Origin: Oceanospirillaceae bacterium ASP10-02a
GTDB taxonomy: Bacteria; Pseudomonadota; Gammaproteobacteria; Pseudomonadales; Balneatricaceae
NCBI GenBank assembly: GCA_905182035.1
Contig: CAJIZL010000001.1
Location: 80,964-144,963, forward strand
Direction: 5' to 3'
DNA length: 64,000 bases
Of the stretch, positions 9,687-19,450 are shown piece by piece (the first letter of the stretch is position 1; the number at the start of each line of letters is the position of its first letter). The position numbers and the translations under genes were made by a program. The notes under the pieces are model-generated. The model made no database searches. It saw only the letters and a program-made list of their open reading frames with translations, and was not told the origin of the DNA.

Positions 9687-10532
9687 ATGAAAAATAAAGT
9701 TATTTTGCTCATTTTAGACGGCCTAGGATATTCTTATGCTCGTAAGCTCATGGGTAACTTAGAAGGTTGGTTAGATTCAGGTGAAGCTAACCTGTGGAAG
9801 GGCCAATCTGTCCTGCCCTCTGTGTCCGGCCCTTGCTATGCCAGTATTCACACAGGGCTCACACCACAAGACCATGGCGTCACTAGTAACTACCACCAAG
9901 GCAAATTAGAAGATGCCGACATTTTTAGCGCGGTAAAAGCCGCAGGTGGAACCACCGCAGCAGTGGCCCATTCATTTTTTTCAGACTATTTTCAAGCCAG
10001 TCCGTTTGAGCCTCTACGAGACATGGAGGTGGACGATGTTAACCGCCCCATTCAACACGCACGATTTTACACCATGGCTGGGGAGAACAAAGCCCTGACT
10101 GCCACGCCTTCAGACATCGATCTATTCTGGCAAATGAGCTTACTCATTCAACGTCACCGGCCAGATTACTTTTTATTCCACTCCAGCACCCTAGATAGTT
10201 TAGGCCATCGTTATGGCTTCGATTCAATCGAAATAGACAAAAACTGTTACACTATAGATGCTGCCCTTGGAGACTTTATCCCCCGCTGGCAGGAACAAGG
10301 ATATGACGTAATAGTAACCGCGGACCACGGCCAAAGTGCACGAGGCCACCACGGCGGCACAGAAGCCATCATGCGTGACATTCCCATTTATTACTTTGCC
10401 AACCCTACTAATCCCATTCAAGGGCCAGCACAAGATCATGTTATTGCTCAAACAGCCCTTGCGCCTAGCATTTTGCAACGCATGGGCATTGCTATACCCG
10501 AGTCGATGCAAACCACCCCCGTTTGGATATAA
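9687..10532 (+). CDS. Alkaline-phosphatase-superfamily hydrolase (nucleotide pyrophosphatase/phosphodiesterase type)
   Basis: The metal-binding pattern of the superfamily is visible: ILDGLG at the N terminus, a Ser-rich nucleophile loop (PSVSGPCYASIHTG), DSLGHRYG in the middle, then TADHGQ and a C-terminal His. At about 281 residues it is a compact type I phosphodiesterase/NPP-like enzyme. ATG 9687 is preferred because the first beta-strand starts there; an upstream ATG at 9672 is possible. Eighteen bases separate it from the GMC oxidoreductase, so a shared pathway is likely. Substrate is not evident. Confidence 0.72.
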   Translation: MKNKVILLILDGLGYSYARKLMGNLEGWLDSGEANLWKGQSVLPSVSGPCYASIHTGLTPQDHGVTSNYHQGKLEDADIFSAVKAAGGTTAAVAHSFFSDYFQASPFEPLRDMEVDDVNRPIQHARFYTMAGENKALTATPSDIDLFWQMSLLIQRHRPDYFLFHSSTLDSLGHRYGFDSIEIDKNCYTIDAALGDFIPRWQEQGYDVIVTADHGQSARGHHGGTEAIMRDIPIYYFANPTNPIQGPAQDHVIAQTALAPSILQRMGIAIPESMQTTPVWI

Positions 10533-10550
10533 CAAAAAAAAGGCCCCATC

Positions 10551-12158
10551 ATGGAAGACCACTATTACGACTACATCGTTATCGGCGCAGGTTCTGCTGG
10601 TTGTGTATTGGCTAACCGTTTAAGTGCAGACCTGAATTGCGAAGTGCTATTGCTAGAAGCTGGTCCACGTGATTTCAACCCGTTAATTCGCATGCCAGCA
10701 GGAATTACATTTTTGCTCGACCATAAAAAACTCAATTGGCGTTATCAATCCGCACCACAAGAAGCCATGAATCAGCGACAAATCCCTATACCAAGGGGAA
10801 AAACATTAGGCGGTTCCAGTGCCATTAACGCTATGGTCCATATACGAGGCCAGAGAGAAGATTACGATGAATGGCGTGCTCTTGGTAATGTGGGTTGGGG
10901 TTATGACGATATCTTACCCTTTTTCCGCCAGTCCGAGACAAACTCAGGTGCTCACATTGACCCAGGCTACCATGGCAGCCATGGCCCTTTAACCATAAGT
11001 GACAGGTCTTATACCCACCCTTTAAGCGACCAATTTGTTGAATCTGCAGTAGCGATGGGCATGGCTCATAACCAAGACTTTAATGGCCAACAGCAAGCCG
11101 GCGCTGGACGCTATCAAGTTACTCAAAAAGAGGCAAGACGATGCAGTGCCGCGGCGGCTTATTTACACCCTATTGCCGATCGCCCAAACCTAAAAATCAT
11201 CACTGGAGCCCATGTTAGGCGCATTATTATTAAAGATGGCAAGGCCCTGGGAGTAAGCTATCAGGTAGATAATAAAGTAAGCCATGCTTTTGCTAGTCAA
11301 GAAGTAATTCTGAGCGCGGGTGCAATCGGTTCTCCTCAGTTACTTATGCTTTCTGGCATAGGCCCTGCGGATGAACTATCGAAGCACAAGATCGAAATGC
11401 ACGTAAACTTGCCAGGCGTGGGCAAGAATTTACAAGACCATCTCAACGTTTCTGTATTGGCGCGCACCAAAGAAGCCAATAGTCTATATGGCCTAGACAA
11501 AGGTATTGGGGCGCTAACCAGCAGCATACGTTATTTTTGGAATAAATCGGGACCAGGCGTTACTAACGCCGCCGAAAGTGGTGCCTTTGCAAGCTCCAAA
11601 TTCAGCCCTAACCGACCCGATGTTCAACTCCATTTTATACCCTTAATGATATTTCCCAAACCCGTGCCCGAGTTAAAAGAGCACGGCATCACTATTCATG
11701 CTTGCAACTTACGGCCTACAGACGTAGGGCAGATCACTTTGGCTAGTGCCAGTCCTAAAGATTCACCTATCATTGATCAGCGCTTTCTGCAGACCCAAGG
11801 CAATATTGATCGTATGCGTGAAGGTATTGATATATGCCGCGAAATACTTGCCAGTGGGCCCTTTGCAGACCTCATGAGCAATGAATACTCCCCCGGAAGT
11901 GAAGTGTTTTCTAATGCCCAAATCTGCGACTTTATAAAAGCTACGGCAGAAACCGAATACCATCCTGTGGGCACCTGCTCTATGGGTCAAGGTGAATTAG
12001 CCGTGGTGGACGCGGCCTTGAGAGTATATGGCATTAAAGGTTTGCGTGTAGCCGACGCATCCATTATGCCTAAGATTATTAGTGGTAACACTAATGCAAC
12101 ATGCGTCATGATTGGGGAGAAAGCGGCAGCAATGATCATTGCCGATGCTAGTAGTTAA
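10551..12158 (+). CDS. GMC-family flavin oxidoreductase (choline-dehydrogenase-like)
   Basis: The FAD-binding GAGSAGCVLANRL motif is near residues 13-25, followed by GMC signature 1 (PRGKTLGGSSAINAM) and signature 2 (LSAGAIGSPQLLMLSGIGP). C-terminal His471 (EYHPVGTCSMG) and Asn515 (SGNTNATC) are the catalytic pair that oxidises primary alcohols. Length (535) fits choline/alcohol dehydrogenases. An AAGG site precedes the ATG. No betaine-aldehyde dehydrogenase or betI lies next to it, so I do not call it betA. Co-transcription with a phosphodiesterase suggests it oxidises an alcohol freed from a phosphoester; that is inference. Confidence 0.85.
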   Translation: MEDHYYDYIVIGAGSAGCVLANRLSADLNCEVLLLEAGPRDFNPLIRMPAGITFLLDHKKLNWRYQSAPQEAMNQRQIPIPRGKTLGGSSAINAMVHIRGQREDYDEWRALGNVGWGYDDILPFFRQSETNSGAHIDPGYHGSHGPLTISDRSYTHPLSDQFVESAVAMGMAHNQDFNGQQQAGAGRYQVTQKEARRCSAAAAYLHPIADRPNLKIITGAHVRRIIIKDGKALGVSYQVDNKVSHAFASQEVILSAGAIGSPQLLMLSGIGPADELSKHKIEMHVNLPGVGKNLQDHLNVSVLARTKEANSLYGLDKGIGALTSSIRYFWNKSGPGVTNAAESGAFASSKFSPNRPDVQLHFIPLMIFPKPVPELKEHGITIHACNLRPTDVGQITLASASPKDSPIIDQRFLQTQGNIDRMREGIDICREILASGPFADLMSNEYSPGSEVFSNAQICDFIKATAETEYHPVGTCSMGQGELAVVDAALRVYGIKGLRVADASIMPKIISGNTNATCVMIGEKAAAMIIADASS

Positions 12159-12241
12159 ATATAACTCATATCATAGTAACCCGCCGACCTGACAGCGTTG
12201 ATATGCTGCCTAACAGGCTGGCTTGATGGTATAAATCTGTG

Positions 12242-13249
12242 TCAGTCAGTAGGGCTAAATTGTTCTGTAGTAACCGTGCCCTGGGATTTATCACTATATC
12301 GTGCACCATGCACTGTGTGCTGGTTGATTAAGTCATTAAGCTTGCTGATAATTTCTGCATCCAACACTAGCTCATTAGCACCAATGTTTTCTTCTAGATG
12401 TGCCAAGTCTTTAGTACCTGGGATGGCGATGATATTATCACCCTGAGCCAATACCCAGGCCAAGGCCAGCTGTGCTGGGGTGCAACCTTGGCGCTGTGCC
12501 AATCTCACATAAGCAGGTAATAAAGACAGATTAGCAGGGTAGTTATCGGTATTAAAACGCGGCATGGAGTAGCGCAAGTCATGCTCTGCTAGCTCTGAAG
12601 TGTCGTGTAACTTGTTGGTTAAAAACCCCCGAGCTAAGGGGCTAAAAGCAACATATGCTGCACCAATTTCTTGGCTTGCTTTGAGCACTTCAATTTCGGC
12701 ATTGCGCGTCCATAGAGAATATTCCGACTGAATCGCACTTATCGGGTGTTCAGCGTGCGCCTTATGCAAATCGGCTGCACATATTTCCGATACCCCCACC
12801 GCACCGATTTTGCCCTCACATTGCAAATCAGCCAGTGCACCAATACTATCCTCAATAGGCACATTAAAGTCACGCCGATGCAAATAATACAGATCGATAT
12901 GATCGGTTTGTAAACGTTGTAAGCTGGCTTCACAGGTAGCCCGTATATACTCAGGCCGACCATTGATGTTGGGTTCACTATCAGGCTTTTGACCAAAGCC
13001 ACACTTACTGGCCAGAAAAAATTCGCTGCGCCGTTGGCTAATAAATTCACCAATCATGGATTCATTATGGCCATGACCGTACACCGCTGCTGTATCAAGC
13101 ATGGTGTAGCCAAGGTCTAAGGCCTTATTCAAGAATATTTCACTATGCTTGCTACTGCTTTTTTCACCATAACCATGGGAAATGCTCATGCAGCCTAGGC
13201 TAACCGCTGATACGGGGCGCTTGGCAAGTAAACGTGTGTGATTTGGCAT
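12242..13249 (-). CDS. Aldo/keto reductase
   Basis: A (beta/alpha)8-barrel NADPH-dependent carbonyl reductase. The catalytic tetrad is visible: Asp52 and Tyr57 (LDTAAVYG), Lys82 (FLASKCG) and His124 (DLYYLHRRD). The sequence belongs to the large YajO/Tas-like soluble group. I start at ATG 13249 (MPNHTR), the usual family position; an in-frame GTG at 13276 is the alternative. It is transcribed alone, convergent with the GMC gene, with no clear terminator in the 83 bases between. Physiological substrate unknown. Confidence 0.87.
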   Translation of the reverse strand: MPNHTRLLAKRPVSAVSLGCMSISHGYGEKSSSKHSEIFLNKALDLGYTMLDTAAVYGHGHNESMIGEFISQRRSEFFLASKCGFGQKPDSEPNINGRPEYIRATCEASLQRLQTDHIDLYYLHRRDFNVPIEDSIGALADLQCEGKIGAVGVSEICAADLHKAHAEHPISAIQSEYSLWTRNAEIEVLKASQEIGAAYVAFSPLARGFLTNKLHDTSELAEHDLRYSMPRFNTDNYPANLSLLPAYVRLAQRQGCTPAQLALAWVLAQGDNIIAIPGTKDLAHLEENIGANELVLDAEIISKLNDLINQHTVHGARYSDKSQGTVTTEQFSPTD

Positions 13250-13442
13250 GTTATTGATTCCCGTATAAAAAAGCACTTCAAACTAACTACGTATGAGAAA
13301 CCAGTGTCCTGACTTAGTCATCATTTGTAAAGCTGCTGAACTATTTTCTCACTGTTCAATAGACTTGGAACTGGAATGAAGATTAGCGAAAAATAACGAG
13401 ACTCGCCCGCAACAAAACACCCATAGATTTTCTAGACACCAA

Positions 13443-14732
13443 TCAATGCGCAACACCCATCACATTAGTCTGAGCAATCACCCGGTCATCCCCCAAGGTT
13501 TGTAATACAAACAATAAGTCACGCCAACCTTCACAATGGCTAGTGCGAAACTTCAATAAATCTGTAGCATTAGGGTCTAGCAGCAAGAAATCTGCTTCTT
13601 TACCTCCTGCAAAGCTACCTATTTTGTCATCCATATCGAGGGCTTTTGCACCGCCTAAAGTAGCGAGGTAGAAGCTTTGTTCTGGGCTAAGGTTATTGCC
13701 TTTTAGCTGCTGCATTTTATAGCAATCTGCCAGGGTTTGGAGCATGTTAAAACTGGTGCCACCTCCTATGTCTGTGCCCATGCCTATTTTAATACCATGG
13801 TCCTGCAACCTCTGCATGGGAAATAAACCAGAGCCAATAAACATATTAGAGGTTGGGCAGTGGGCAACAGCAGAGTCTGTTTCTGCTAAACGTTCACATT
13901 CGCTATCACATAAATGAATGCTGTGGGCAAACACACTTCGTTTGCCTAGTAAGCCAGCTTGGTCGTAAACGTCTAAGTAATTTTTTGCCTTTGGGAACAG
14001 TGCTTTTACCCACTCAATTTCATCCACATTTTCAGAAAGATGGGTGTGTAGATATACCCCTTCATGCTCTGCTAACAAACGCCCTGCAGCTGCTAACTGT
14101 TCATCGGTAGAGGTTGGTGCAAACCTTGGTGTAACTGCATATTGTAGGCGACCTACACCATGCCAACGGTCTATAAGTTGCTTACTTTGGTGATAACTTG
14201 TTTGCGCTGTATCCAATACATTGTCCGGCGCGTTGCGATCCATCATGACCTTGCCAGCAATAAGGCGCATATTATGTTTTTGTGCTTCAGTAAACAATGC
14301 GTCTACAGATTCTGGATGCACAGTACAAAACACCAAAGCCGTAGTAGTGCCATTGTTTAACAATTGGTCGATAAATACCTTAGATACTGCAGCAGCTTTT
14401 GCTGGGTCCTTAAAGCCAGATTCAACAGGAAATGTGTAGCTATTTAACCACTCCAGTAATTGTGTACCATAGGCGGCGATCATTTCTGTTTGCGGATAAT
14501 GAATATGGCAATCCACAAAACCTGGCACCATCAGATATTGACTGCAATCTTCTACCTTAGAAAGTTGAGTGGGACTTAATTCTTTAACAATAGACTCATA
14601 GTTACCCATTTTGTGTACTAGACCATTCTGAACCCACAGCAAGGCATCAGGCTGATAGTCAACTGCTGCCTCATCCTTATCTGGCTCCCCTAAGCAATGC
14701 AACAGCGGGCCACGAATTAGACGTTCAGACAT
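13443..14732 (-). CDS. guaD: Guanine deaminase
   Basis: GuaD hydrolyses guanine to xanthine and ammonia. The amidohydrolase zinc site is visible: His76 and His78 (VDCHIHYPQTE), the later HTHLSE motif, and Asp in GTDIGGGTSFNML. The 429-residue length is typical. It is the last gene of the xdhA-xdhB-xdhC-guaD transcript, overlapping the end of xdhC by eight bases, so its product xanthine feeds the dehydrogenase encoded upstream. Confidence 0.93.
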   Translation of the reverse strand: MSERLIRGPLLHCLGEPDKDEAAVDYQPDALLWVQNGLVHKMGNYESIVKELSPTQLSKVEDCSQYLMVPGFVDCHIHYPQTEMIAAYGTQLLEWLNSYTFPVESGFKDPAKAAAVSKVFIDQLLNNGTTTALVFCTVHPESVDALFTEAQKHNMRLIAGKVMMDRNAPDNVLDTAQTSYHQSKQLIDRWHGVGRLQYAVTPRFAPTSTDEQLAAAGRLLAEHEGVYLHTHLSENVDEIEWVKALFPKAKNYLDVYDQAGLLGKRSVFAHSIHLCDSECERLAETDSAVAHCPTSNMFIGSGLFPMQRLQDHGIKIGMGTDIGGGTSFNMLQTLADCYKMQQLKGNNLSPEQSFYLATLGGAKALDMDDKIGSFAGGKEADFLLLDPNATDLLKFRTSHCEGWRDLLFVLQTLGDDRVIAQTNVMGVAH

Positions 14733-15561
14733 GCTCTAGAATCTCTTTAGTAAGGTTTACAGAATCTTCTTTAGTAAGGCTTTTATGACTAGCTGCCTTA
14801 GAATGTTGATATAAGTCCATCACCTGAGCTGCAATAGCAATTGCCACTTCCATGGGTTGTTTGCCACTAATTCCAGTTTTACCCATAGGGCAATTCAAGT
14901 GCTCAATGGTCTCTTGAGAATAGTCTTTCGCGGCCAACCTTTGACAGAATTTACGCCCTTTGGTCACCGAACCAATCACTCCCAAATAGCTTGCATCGCC
15001 ACGGTTGAGCACAGCTTGGGTGAGAGCCAAGTCCACCCCATGGTGATGAGTCATAATTAAGTAACAACTACCCACCAAACAATCTACCACATGATCCTGA
15101 GGGTGTTCTTCATGGACACCCACCACACCAAGGGGCAACTCTTTAGGCAACATATCGTAACGGCTATCAACCCATGTCACTTGCACTGGTAATTGCGCTA
15201 ACAATGGCACCAATGCGCGGCCAACATGACCCGCACCAAAAACAACCACCGGCATTTTAGTAACACTAAATACTTCAAACATCAGGCTCACCTTACCACC
15301 ACAACATTGGCCTAAGCTCGCACCAAGAGGGTAATCAATTATTTGTGTCTGGCCACCTTGGAGCAACATTTCACGGGCTTGAGCAATCGCTTTGTATTCT
15401 AGGTGACCACCGCCTATGGAGTCGAATTGCTTATCTTTGGTGACTAAAATTTTACTACCTACACCACGAGGTGATGAGCCTTGCAAAGCCACAATACTTG
15501 CCAGTACATACGCTTGATTCTGTTGTTCGCACTGCCATTGGGCCACAAGCCAAGCGTTCAT
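14725..15561 (-). CDS. xdhC: Xanthine dehydrogenase accessory protein XdhC
   Basis: XdhC binds molybdenum cofactor, promotes its sulfuration and inserts it into xanthine dehydrogenase. The N-terminal XdhC/CoxI domain has the SSPRGVGSKILV motif, and the C-terminal Rossmann-like domain has VFGAGHVGRALVPLL. At 278 residues it is full length. It overlaps xdhB by four bases (ATGA) and guaD by eight, so all are co-translated. Confidence 0.93.
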   Translation of the reverse strand: MNAWLVAQWQCEQQNQAYVLASIVALQGSSPRGVGSKILVTKDKQFDSIGGGHLEYKAIAQAREMLLQGGQTQIIDYPLGASLGQCCGGKVSLMFEVFSVTKMPVVVFGAGHVGRALVPLLAQLPVQVTWVDSRYDMLPKELPLGVVGVHEEHPQDHVVDCLVGSCYLIMTHHHGVDLALTQAVLNRGDASYLGVIGSVTKGRKFCQRLAAKDYSQETIEHLNCPMGKTGISGKQPMEVAIAIAAQVMDLYQHSKAASHKSLTKEDSVNLTKEILEHV

Positions 15562-17933
15562 AATGCAGTGCCCGCTATAGAAATTTTAGCAGCCTGAAGC
15601 GCCCACAATACTCGCTCTGGCGTGGCGGGCGTATCCAACTGAGGATTCACCTGTTCGCCACCAGCAGCCCATATAGCATCCCGTAAAGCAGACCACACAG
15701 AAATACCATGCATCAAGGGTGGTTCTCCAACAGCCTTGGAGTGATAAATAGTGGCCTCATGATTTTTACTGTCTTTTAACAAAGCCACATTAAACTGTTT
15801 AGGTGTATCTCCCACGGCTGGTATTTTGTAACTCGCGCCACCGTCAGTGTGTAGGCGACCATCTTGCCCCCATACTAATTCTTCCGTTGTCAGCCAGCCC
15901 ATGCCCTGAATAAATCCACCTTCTACTTGACCTAAATCAATGGCAGGATTAATGCTTTCGCCCACATCATGCAAAATATCAACCCTAGTTACCGTATAAG
16001 TACCAGTAAAGGTATCCACCTCTACTTCACTCACAGAAGCACCACAGGAGTAGTAAAAGAATGGGCTGCCTTTAGCCTGTTTACGGTCGTAATGAATTTT
16101 TGGAGTACGGTAGTAACCTGTGGCAGACATAGAGATACGAGCCATGTAAGCCTGTTGTGTAAGTTCTGAAAACGATATTGAGTGGTTAGGCCATGAGACT
16201 TTACCATCTCTAAACTCCACCTTTTGACCTTCAACTTGGTAAGTTTCTACAATATGATCAATTAACCGCCGTTTAATCATAAGGGCCGCATTACGCGCTG
16301 CTTGGCCATTAAGGTCGGTGCCGCTTGAAGCCGCTGTAGGAGAGGTGTTGGGCACCTTATCAGTGCGGGTAGAAGTGACCTCAATATATTCTAAAGGCAG
16401 CCCTAGTTCAGTTGCAACAATCTGTGCGATCTTAGTATGTAAACCCTGCCCCATTTCCGTACCACCATGGTTCACTTGTACTGTACCATCAGTATAGATA
16501 TGCATTAGCGCACCCGCTTGGTTAAGAAACATGGCGGTAAAGGAAATACCAAATTTCACAGGTGTTAAGGCTAAGCCTTTAATGTAACGCCCACCACTTT
16601 TTAAGGCCTCTTGATTGGAGCTTCGAATTTCTTCTCTACGAGCCCAATAGTCACTAGATTCGACCAGTTCATCAATAATACGCTCTAGGTCTATACCCAC
16701 TACTGTTTGATGGTAAGGCGTGGTGTTGCGCTCATTTTGGCTGTATAAATTGGTTTGTCTTATTAACAAAGGGTCTTTGCCAAGGCTGCGAGCAATGTCA
16801 TCCAGCATTTGTTCAGCTAGCATCATGCCTTGTGGCCCACCAAATCCTCGGAATGCTGTGTTTGAAACTGTATTTTGAAACCAACGATGGCCTGTAATCG
16901 TTGCCGCTGGCAAGTAATAGGCATTATCTGTGTGGAACATGGCTCGATCAACAATAGCATCAGACAAATCTGGGCTGCAACCACACAAGCCATTGAGTTC
17001 TGCATTGACTGCAGTAATACGCCCCTGTTGATCAAACCCCACCTGCGCTTGGTTTACAAAAGGATGACGCTTACCGGTAAGGGTCATATCATCACTTCGT
17101 GCAAGGCGAAGCTTTACAGCTTTTTGGTTGCGCACGGCTAACAAGGCTGCAAGGCAAGCCCACTGTGCAGCTTGAGTTTCTTTACCGCCAAAACCACCAC
17201 CCATACGGCGCATATCTACCACAACCTTGTGCATAGGCAAGGCCAGTACTTCGGCCACCAGCTTTTGTACTTCACTCGGATGCTGGCTAGAACTGTGTAC
17301 CAATACACCACCATTGTCTTGGGGAATAGCGAGAGACACCTGCCCTTCTAGGTAAAAGTGTTCTTGGCCACCTACATGCTGATTTATGCTGAGGGTATTG
17401 ACGGATTCGGTTAATGCTGTAGCACTGTCGCCCTTTACTAAGCTGTGACTCGGGCGAACTTTTTTGCCACTTGTCTGGGCTTGCTCCAGGGTTAACAAAG
17501 GTGGCGTGGCCTCTATATCGTTCTGGCCTAACAGTGCAGCTCTGCGGGCAGCGTCGCGGCTAGTTGCAGCAACAGCAAATATAGGCTGACCAAAGTAGCT
17601 TATGTGCTCTTCTACCAATAAAGGGTCTCCACCAAAGACTGGGCCAATGTCTGCATGGCCTGGGATGTCTTCTGCAGTGATGACATCAACCACGCCATCT
17701 GCAGCGGCAACAGCAGTTAAGTCCTGACGCTTTAGTAGGCCACATGCCACATTTGCCATCCCTACATAAGCGTGCAAACACCCTTCTGGCGCTGCAATGT
17801 CGTCGATGTATAGTGCTTTACCTGTCAGATGTAGTTGGGCACTTTCATGAGGCGTAGGTTTGCCCATTACACTAGTATTAGGATGAACAGTACTTGTTGA
17901 TTTTAGGCTGTTGATGTCAGGAAGTTTTCTCAT
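15558..17933 (-). CDS. xdhB: Xanthine dehydrogenase molybdopterin-binding subunit
   Basis: The large subunit (791 residues) carries the molybdopterin site where hypoxanthine and xanthine are hydroxylated to urate. Diagnostic stretches are GGGFGGKETQ, FRGFGGPQG and the C-terminal AVGEPPLMHG, which includes the catalytic Glu. The N terminus contains the a/b hammerhead domain. It overlaps xdhA and xdhC by four bases each. No urate oxidase or allantoin genes lie in this window, so urate must be handled elsewhere. Confidence 0.95.
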   Translation of the reverse strand: MRKLPDINSLKSTSTVHPNTSVMGKPTPHESAQLHLTGKALYIDDIAAPEGCLHAYVGMANVACGLLKRQDLTAVAAADGVVDVITAEDIPGHADIGPVFGGDPLLVEEHISYFGQPIFAVAATSRDAARRAALLGQNDIEATPPLLTLEQAQTSGKKVRPSHSLVKGDSATALTESVNTLSINQHVGGQEHFYLEGQVSLAIPQDNGGVLVHSSSQHPSEVQKLVAEVLALPMHKVVVDMRRMGGGFGGKETQAAQWACLAALLAVRNQKAVKLRLARSDDMTLTGKRHPFVNQAQVGFDQQGRITAVNAELNGLCGCSPDLSDAIVDRAMFHTDNAYYLPAATITGHRWFQNTVSNTAFRGFGGPQGMMLAEQMLDDIARSLGKDPLLIRQTNLYSQNERNTTPYHQTVVGIDLERIIDELVESSDYWARREEIRSSNQEALKSGGRYIKGLALTPVKFGISFTAMFLNQAGALMHIYTDGTVQVNHGGTEMGQGLHTKIAQIVATELGLPLEYIEVTSTRTDKVPNTSPTAASSGTDLNGQAARNAALMIKRRLIDHIVETYQVEGQKVEFRDGKVSWPNHSISFSELTQQAYMARISMSATGYYRTPKIHYDRKQAKGSPFFYYSCGASVSEVEVDTFTGTYTVTRVDILHDVGESINPAIDLGQVEGGFIQGMGWLTTEELVWGQDGRLHTDGGASYKIPAVGDTPKQFNVALLKDSKNHEATIYHSKAVGEPPLMHGISVWSALRDAIWAAGGEQVNPQLDTPATPERVLWALQAAKISIAGTAL

Positions 17934-19363
17934 CGCATGGCCTCCTTTAAAAAGCCTTGAACGAGGTTGGCTGTCACCTGCTGACGATAGGCAGCGCTGG
18001 CTCTCATATCATCAATGGGCTGGTAGTCTTGGGCAAGCCATAATGGAACTTGAGCAACCAGTTGATGTGTTAGGGCTTGGCCTAACAATTGGCGTTGGGT
18101 CTCACTAGCCATTTTAGGAATGGCTGCCATACCACCACAGGCAATATTGATCTGGGTAATTGTACCTTGCTCCATAGTCACACTCATGGCAACACAGGTG
18201 GCAGAAATATCATCTTCTGCGCGTTTACTGACTTTTTCCACCCAAACACGTTGACCGCTCGATGGCAATGGCAATATGACACTGTGAATAAATTCACCTG
18301 TATTTAAGGCTGTTTGTTTGTATCCTAAGTTAAACTCTTTCAGTGCAATAGTGCGCTGATTTAAACCACGCTGAAGGATCAGTTGGGCATCCATTACTAG
18401 TAATAACGGAGGAATGTCGGCAATGGGAGAACTGTTGGCAACGTTACCTACCAAGGTGCCACGATTGCGTACTTGGCGTGAAGCAAAACGACCTAACAAA
18501 TCACTCATAGCTGGTAAGTTCTTCTGACAAAAAGTTTCTACCTCACTAAGGCTTACACCTGCACCTATATGAATTTGCTTATCTCGTTCTTCCATCAACT
18601 GGAGTTCTGCCACGCCAGTTAAATCTATCAGGCGATCAATAGACTTAAGGCCGTGGGTAATGTCTAAAGCTAAGTCCGTAGACCCCGCTACCAAACGCGC
18701 TTCTGGAGATGCCTCATAAGCCAAAGCTAATTCAGCAAGGTTAGACGGCACTGCATAAGCTGCAGCAGACACTTGATGGCGTTTGGACGCCATGCTTTGC
18801 AACTGAGCAAGGCAGTGGCCGTAGCCACCCACCTGATCAAACAAAGGATCCGTTGCTCGATCCATCGGTGCTAATTGATCAGCAGCCAAAAGGATAGGAT
18901 GATAACCAGTACAGCGACATAAATTACCCGATAGTGCCAGTTCAACACCATGACGGTGCTTTGCAAAAGCCTCAGGCGTAGCTAATGCATCTGCTGGCGT
19001 ATTGAGCCACCAAACCACAAGAGACATCACAAATCCTGGGGTACAAAAACCACACTGACTCGAGTGGCAGTCCAACATAGCTTTCTGTACCGGATGTAAT
19101 CTAGGACCCTGCAAAGTATCTAAGGTGATCACATGGCAGCCATGGAGGCTACCCAATAAAGCAATACAGGCGTTCACACTGGTGTAGGCAATCGCACCAT
19201 GCGCTAATTGGCCGACGATAACCGTGCAGGCACCGCAGTCTCCAACGGCACAGCCTTCTTTAGTGGCCGTTAAGTGTTGAGATTCTCTTAACCACTGCAA
19301 TAAGGTAGTGTCTGCTGCTGGATCTACTATCTCAATAACAGTTTGATTTAATAACAGGTGCAT
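17930..19363 (-). CDS. xdhA: Xanthine dehydrogenase small subunit (2Fe-2S and FAD domains)
   Basis: Two [2Fe-2S] clusters are marked by Cys38/Cys43/Cys46 plus a later Cys, and by QCGFCTPG and LCRCTGYHP. The FAD domain follows from about residue 200 with the SPIADIPP-type loop. Electrons pass from the molybdenum subunit to NAD+ through this protein. It is the first gene of the operon; the 110 bases upstream contain a RutR-type operator and a perfect 7-6-7 inverted repeat 6 bases before the ATG. Confidence 0.95.
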   Translation of the reverse strand: MHLLLNQTVIEIVDPAADTTLLQWLRESQHLTATKEGCAVGDCGACTVIVGQLAHGAIAYTSVNACIALLGSLHGCHVITLDTLQGPRLHPVQKAMLDCHSSQCGFCTPGFVMSLVVWWLNTPADALATPEAFAKHRHGVELALSGNLCRCTGYHPILLAADQLAPMDRATDPLFDQVGGYGHCLAQLQSMASKRHQVSAAAYAVPSNLAELALAYEASPEARLVAGSTDLALDITHGLKSIDRLIDLTGVAELQLMEERDKQIHIGAGVSLSEVETFCQKNLPAMSDLLGRFASRQVRNRGTLVGNVANSSPIADIPPLLLVMDAQLILQRGLNQRTIALKEFNLGYKQTALNTGEFIHSVILPLPSSGQRVWVEKVSKRAEDDISATCVAMSVTMEQGTITQINIACGGMAAIPKMASETQRQLLGQALTHQLVAQVPLWLAQDYQPIDDMRASAAYRQQVTANLVQGFLKEAMR

Positions 19364-19369
19364 TTACGG

Positions 19370-19389
19370 TACTCTAGTTCGTTAGAGTA
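19370..19389. promoter_or_regulatory. Perfect inverted repeat in the xdhA leader
   Basis: TACTCTA (19370-19376) and TAGAGTA (19383-19389) form a perfect 7-bp dyad around a six-base spacer, directly before the xdhA start codon. It could be a second operator or a hairpin that masks the ribosome-binding site. Confidence 0.45.
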
Positions 19390-19404
19390 ACATCTTCTCA
19401 ATAC

Positions 19405-19420
19405 TTGTCTATTTAGTCAA
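19405..19420. promoter_or_regulatory. RutR-type operator between xdhA and its TetR regulator
   Basis: The 16-mer TTGTCTATTTAGTCAA matches 11 of the 14 specified positions of the Escherichia coli RutR consensus TTGACCA-NN-TGGTCAA. It lies in the divergent promoter region and overlaps a minus-strand TTGACT that could serve as the -35 element of xdhA. E. coli RutR is known to act on xdhA. Confidence 0.65.
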
Positions 19421-19421
19421 C

Positions 19422-19450
19422 TTTTCATTTAACCTAACATTACGTATAAT
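19422..19450 (+). promoter_or_regulatory. Probable promoter of the RutR-like regulator
   Basis: A perfect TATAAT (19445-19450) is preceded at 17 bases by TTTTCA, giving a plausible plus-strand sigma-70 promoter 23 bases before the ATG. Its upstream edge touches the RutR-type operator, so autoregulation is possible. Confidence 0.5.

Noticed and set aside
10224..10562. Minus-strand frame over the end of the phosphodiesterase-like gene
   Set aside because: It overlaps two well-supported plus-strand genes and has no similarity of its own.
10551..12158. Calling the GMC gene betA (choline dehydrogenase)
   Set aside because: No betB, betI or choline transporter nearby; the family is too broad for that name.
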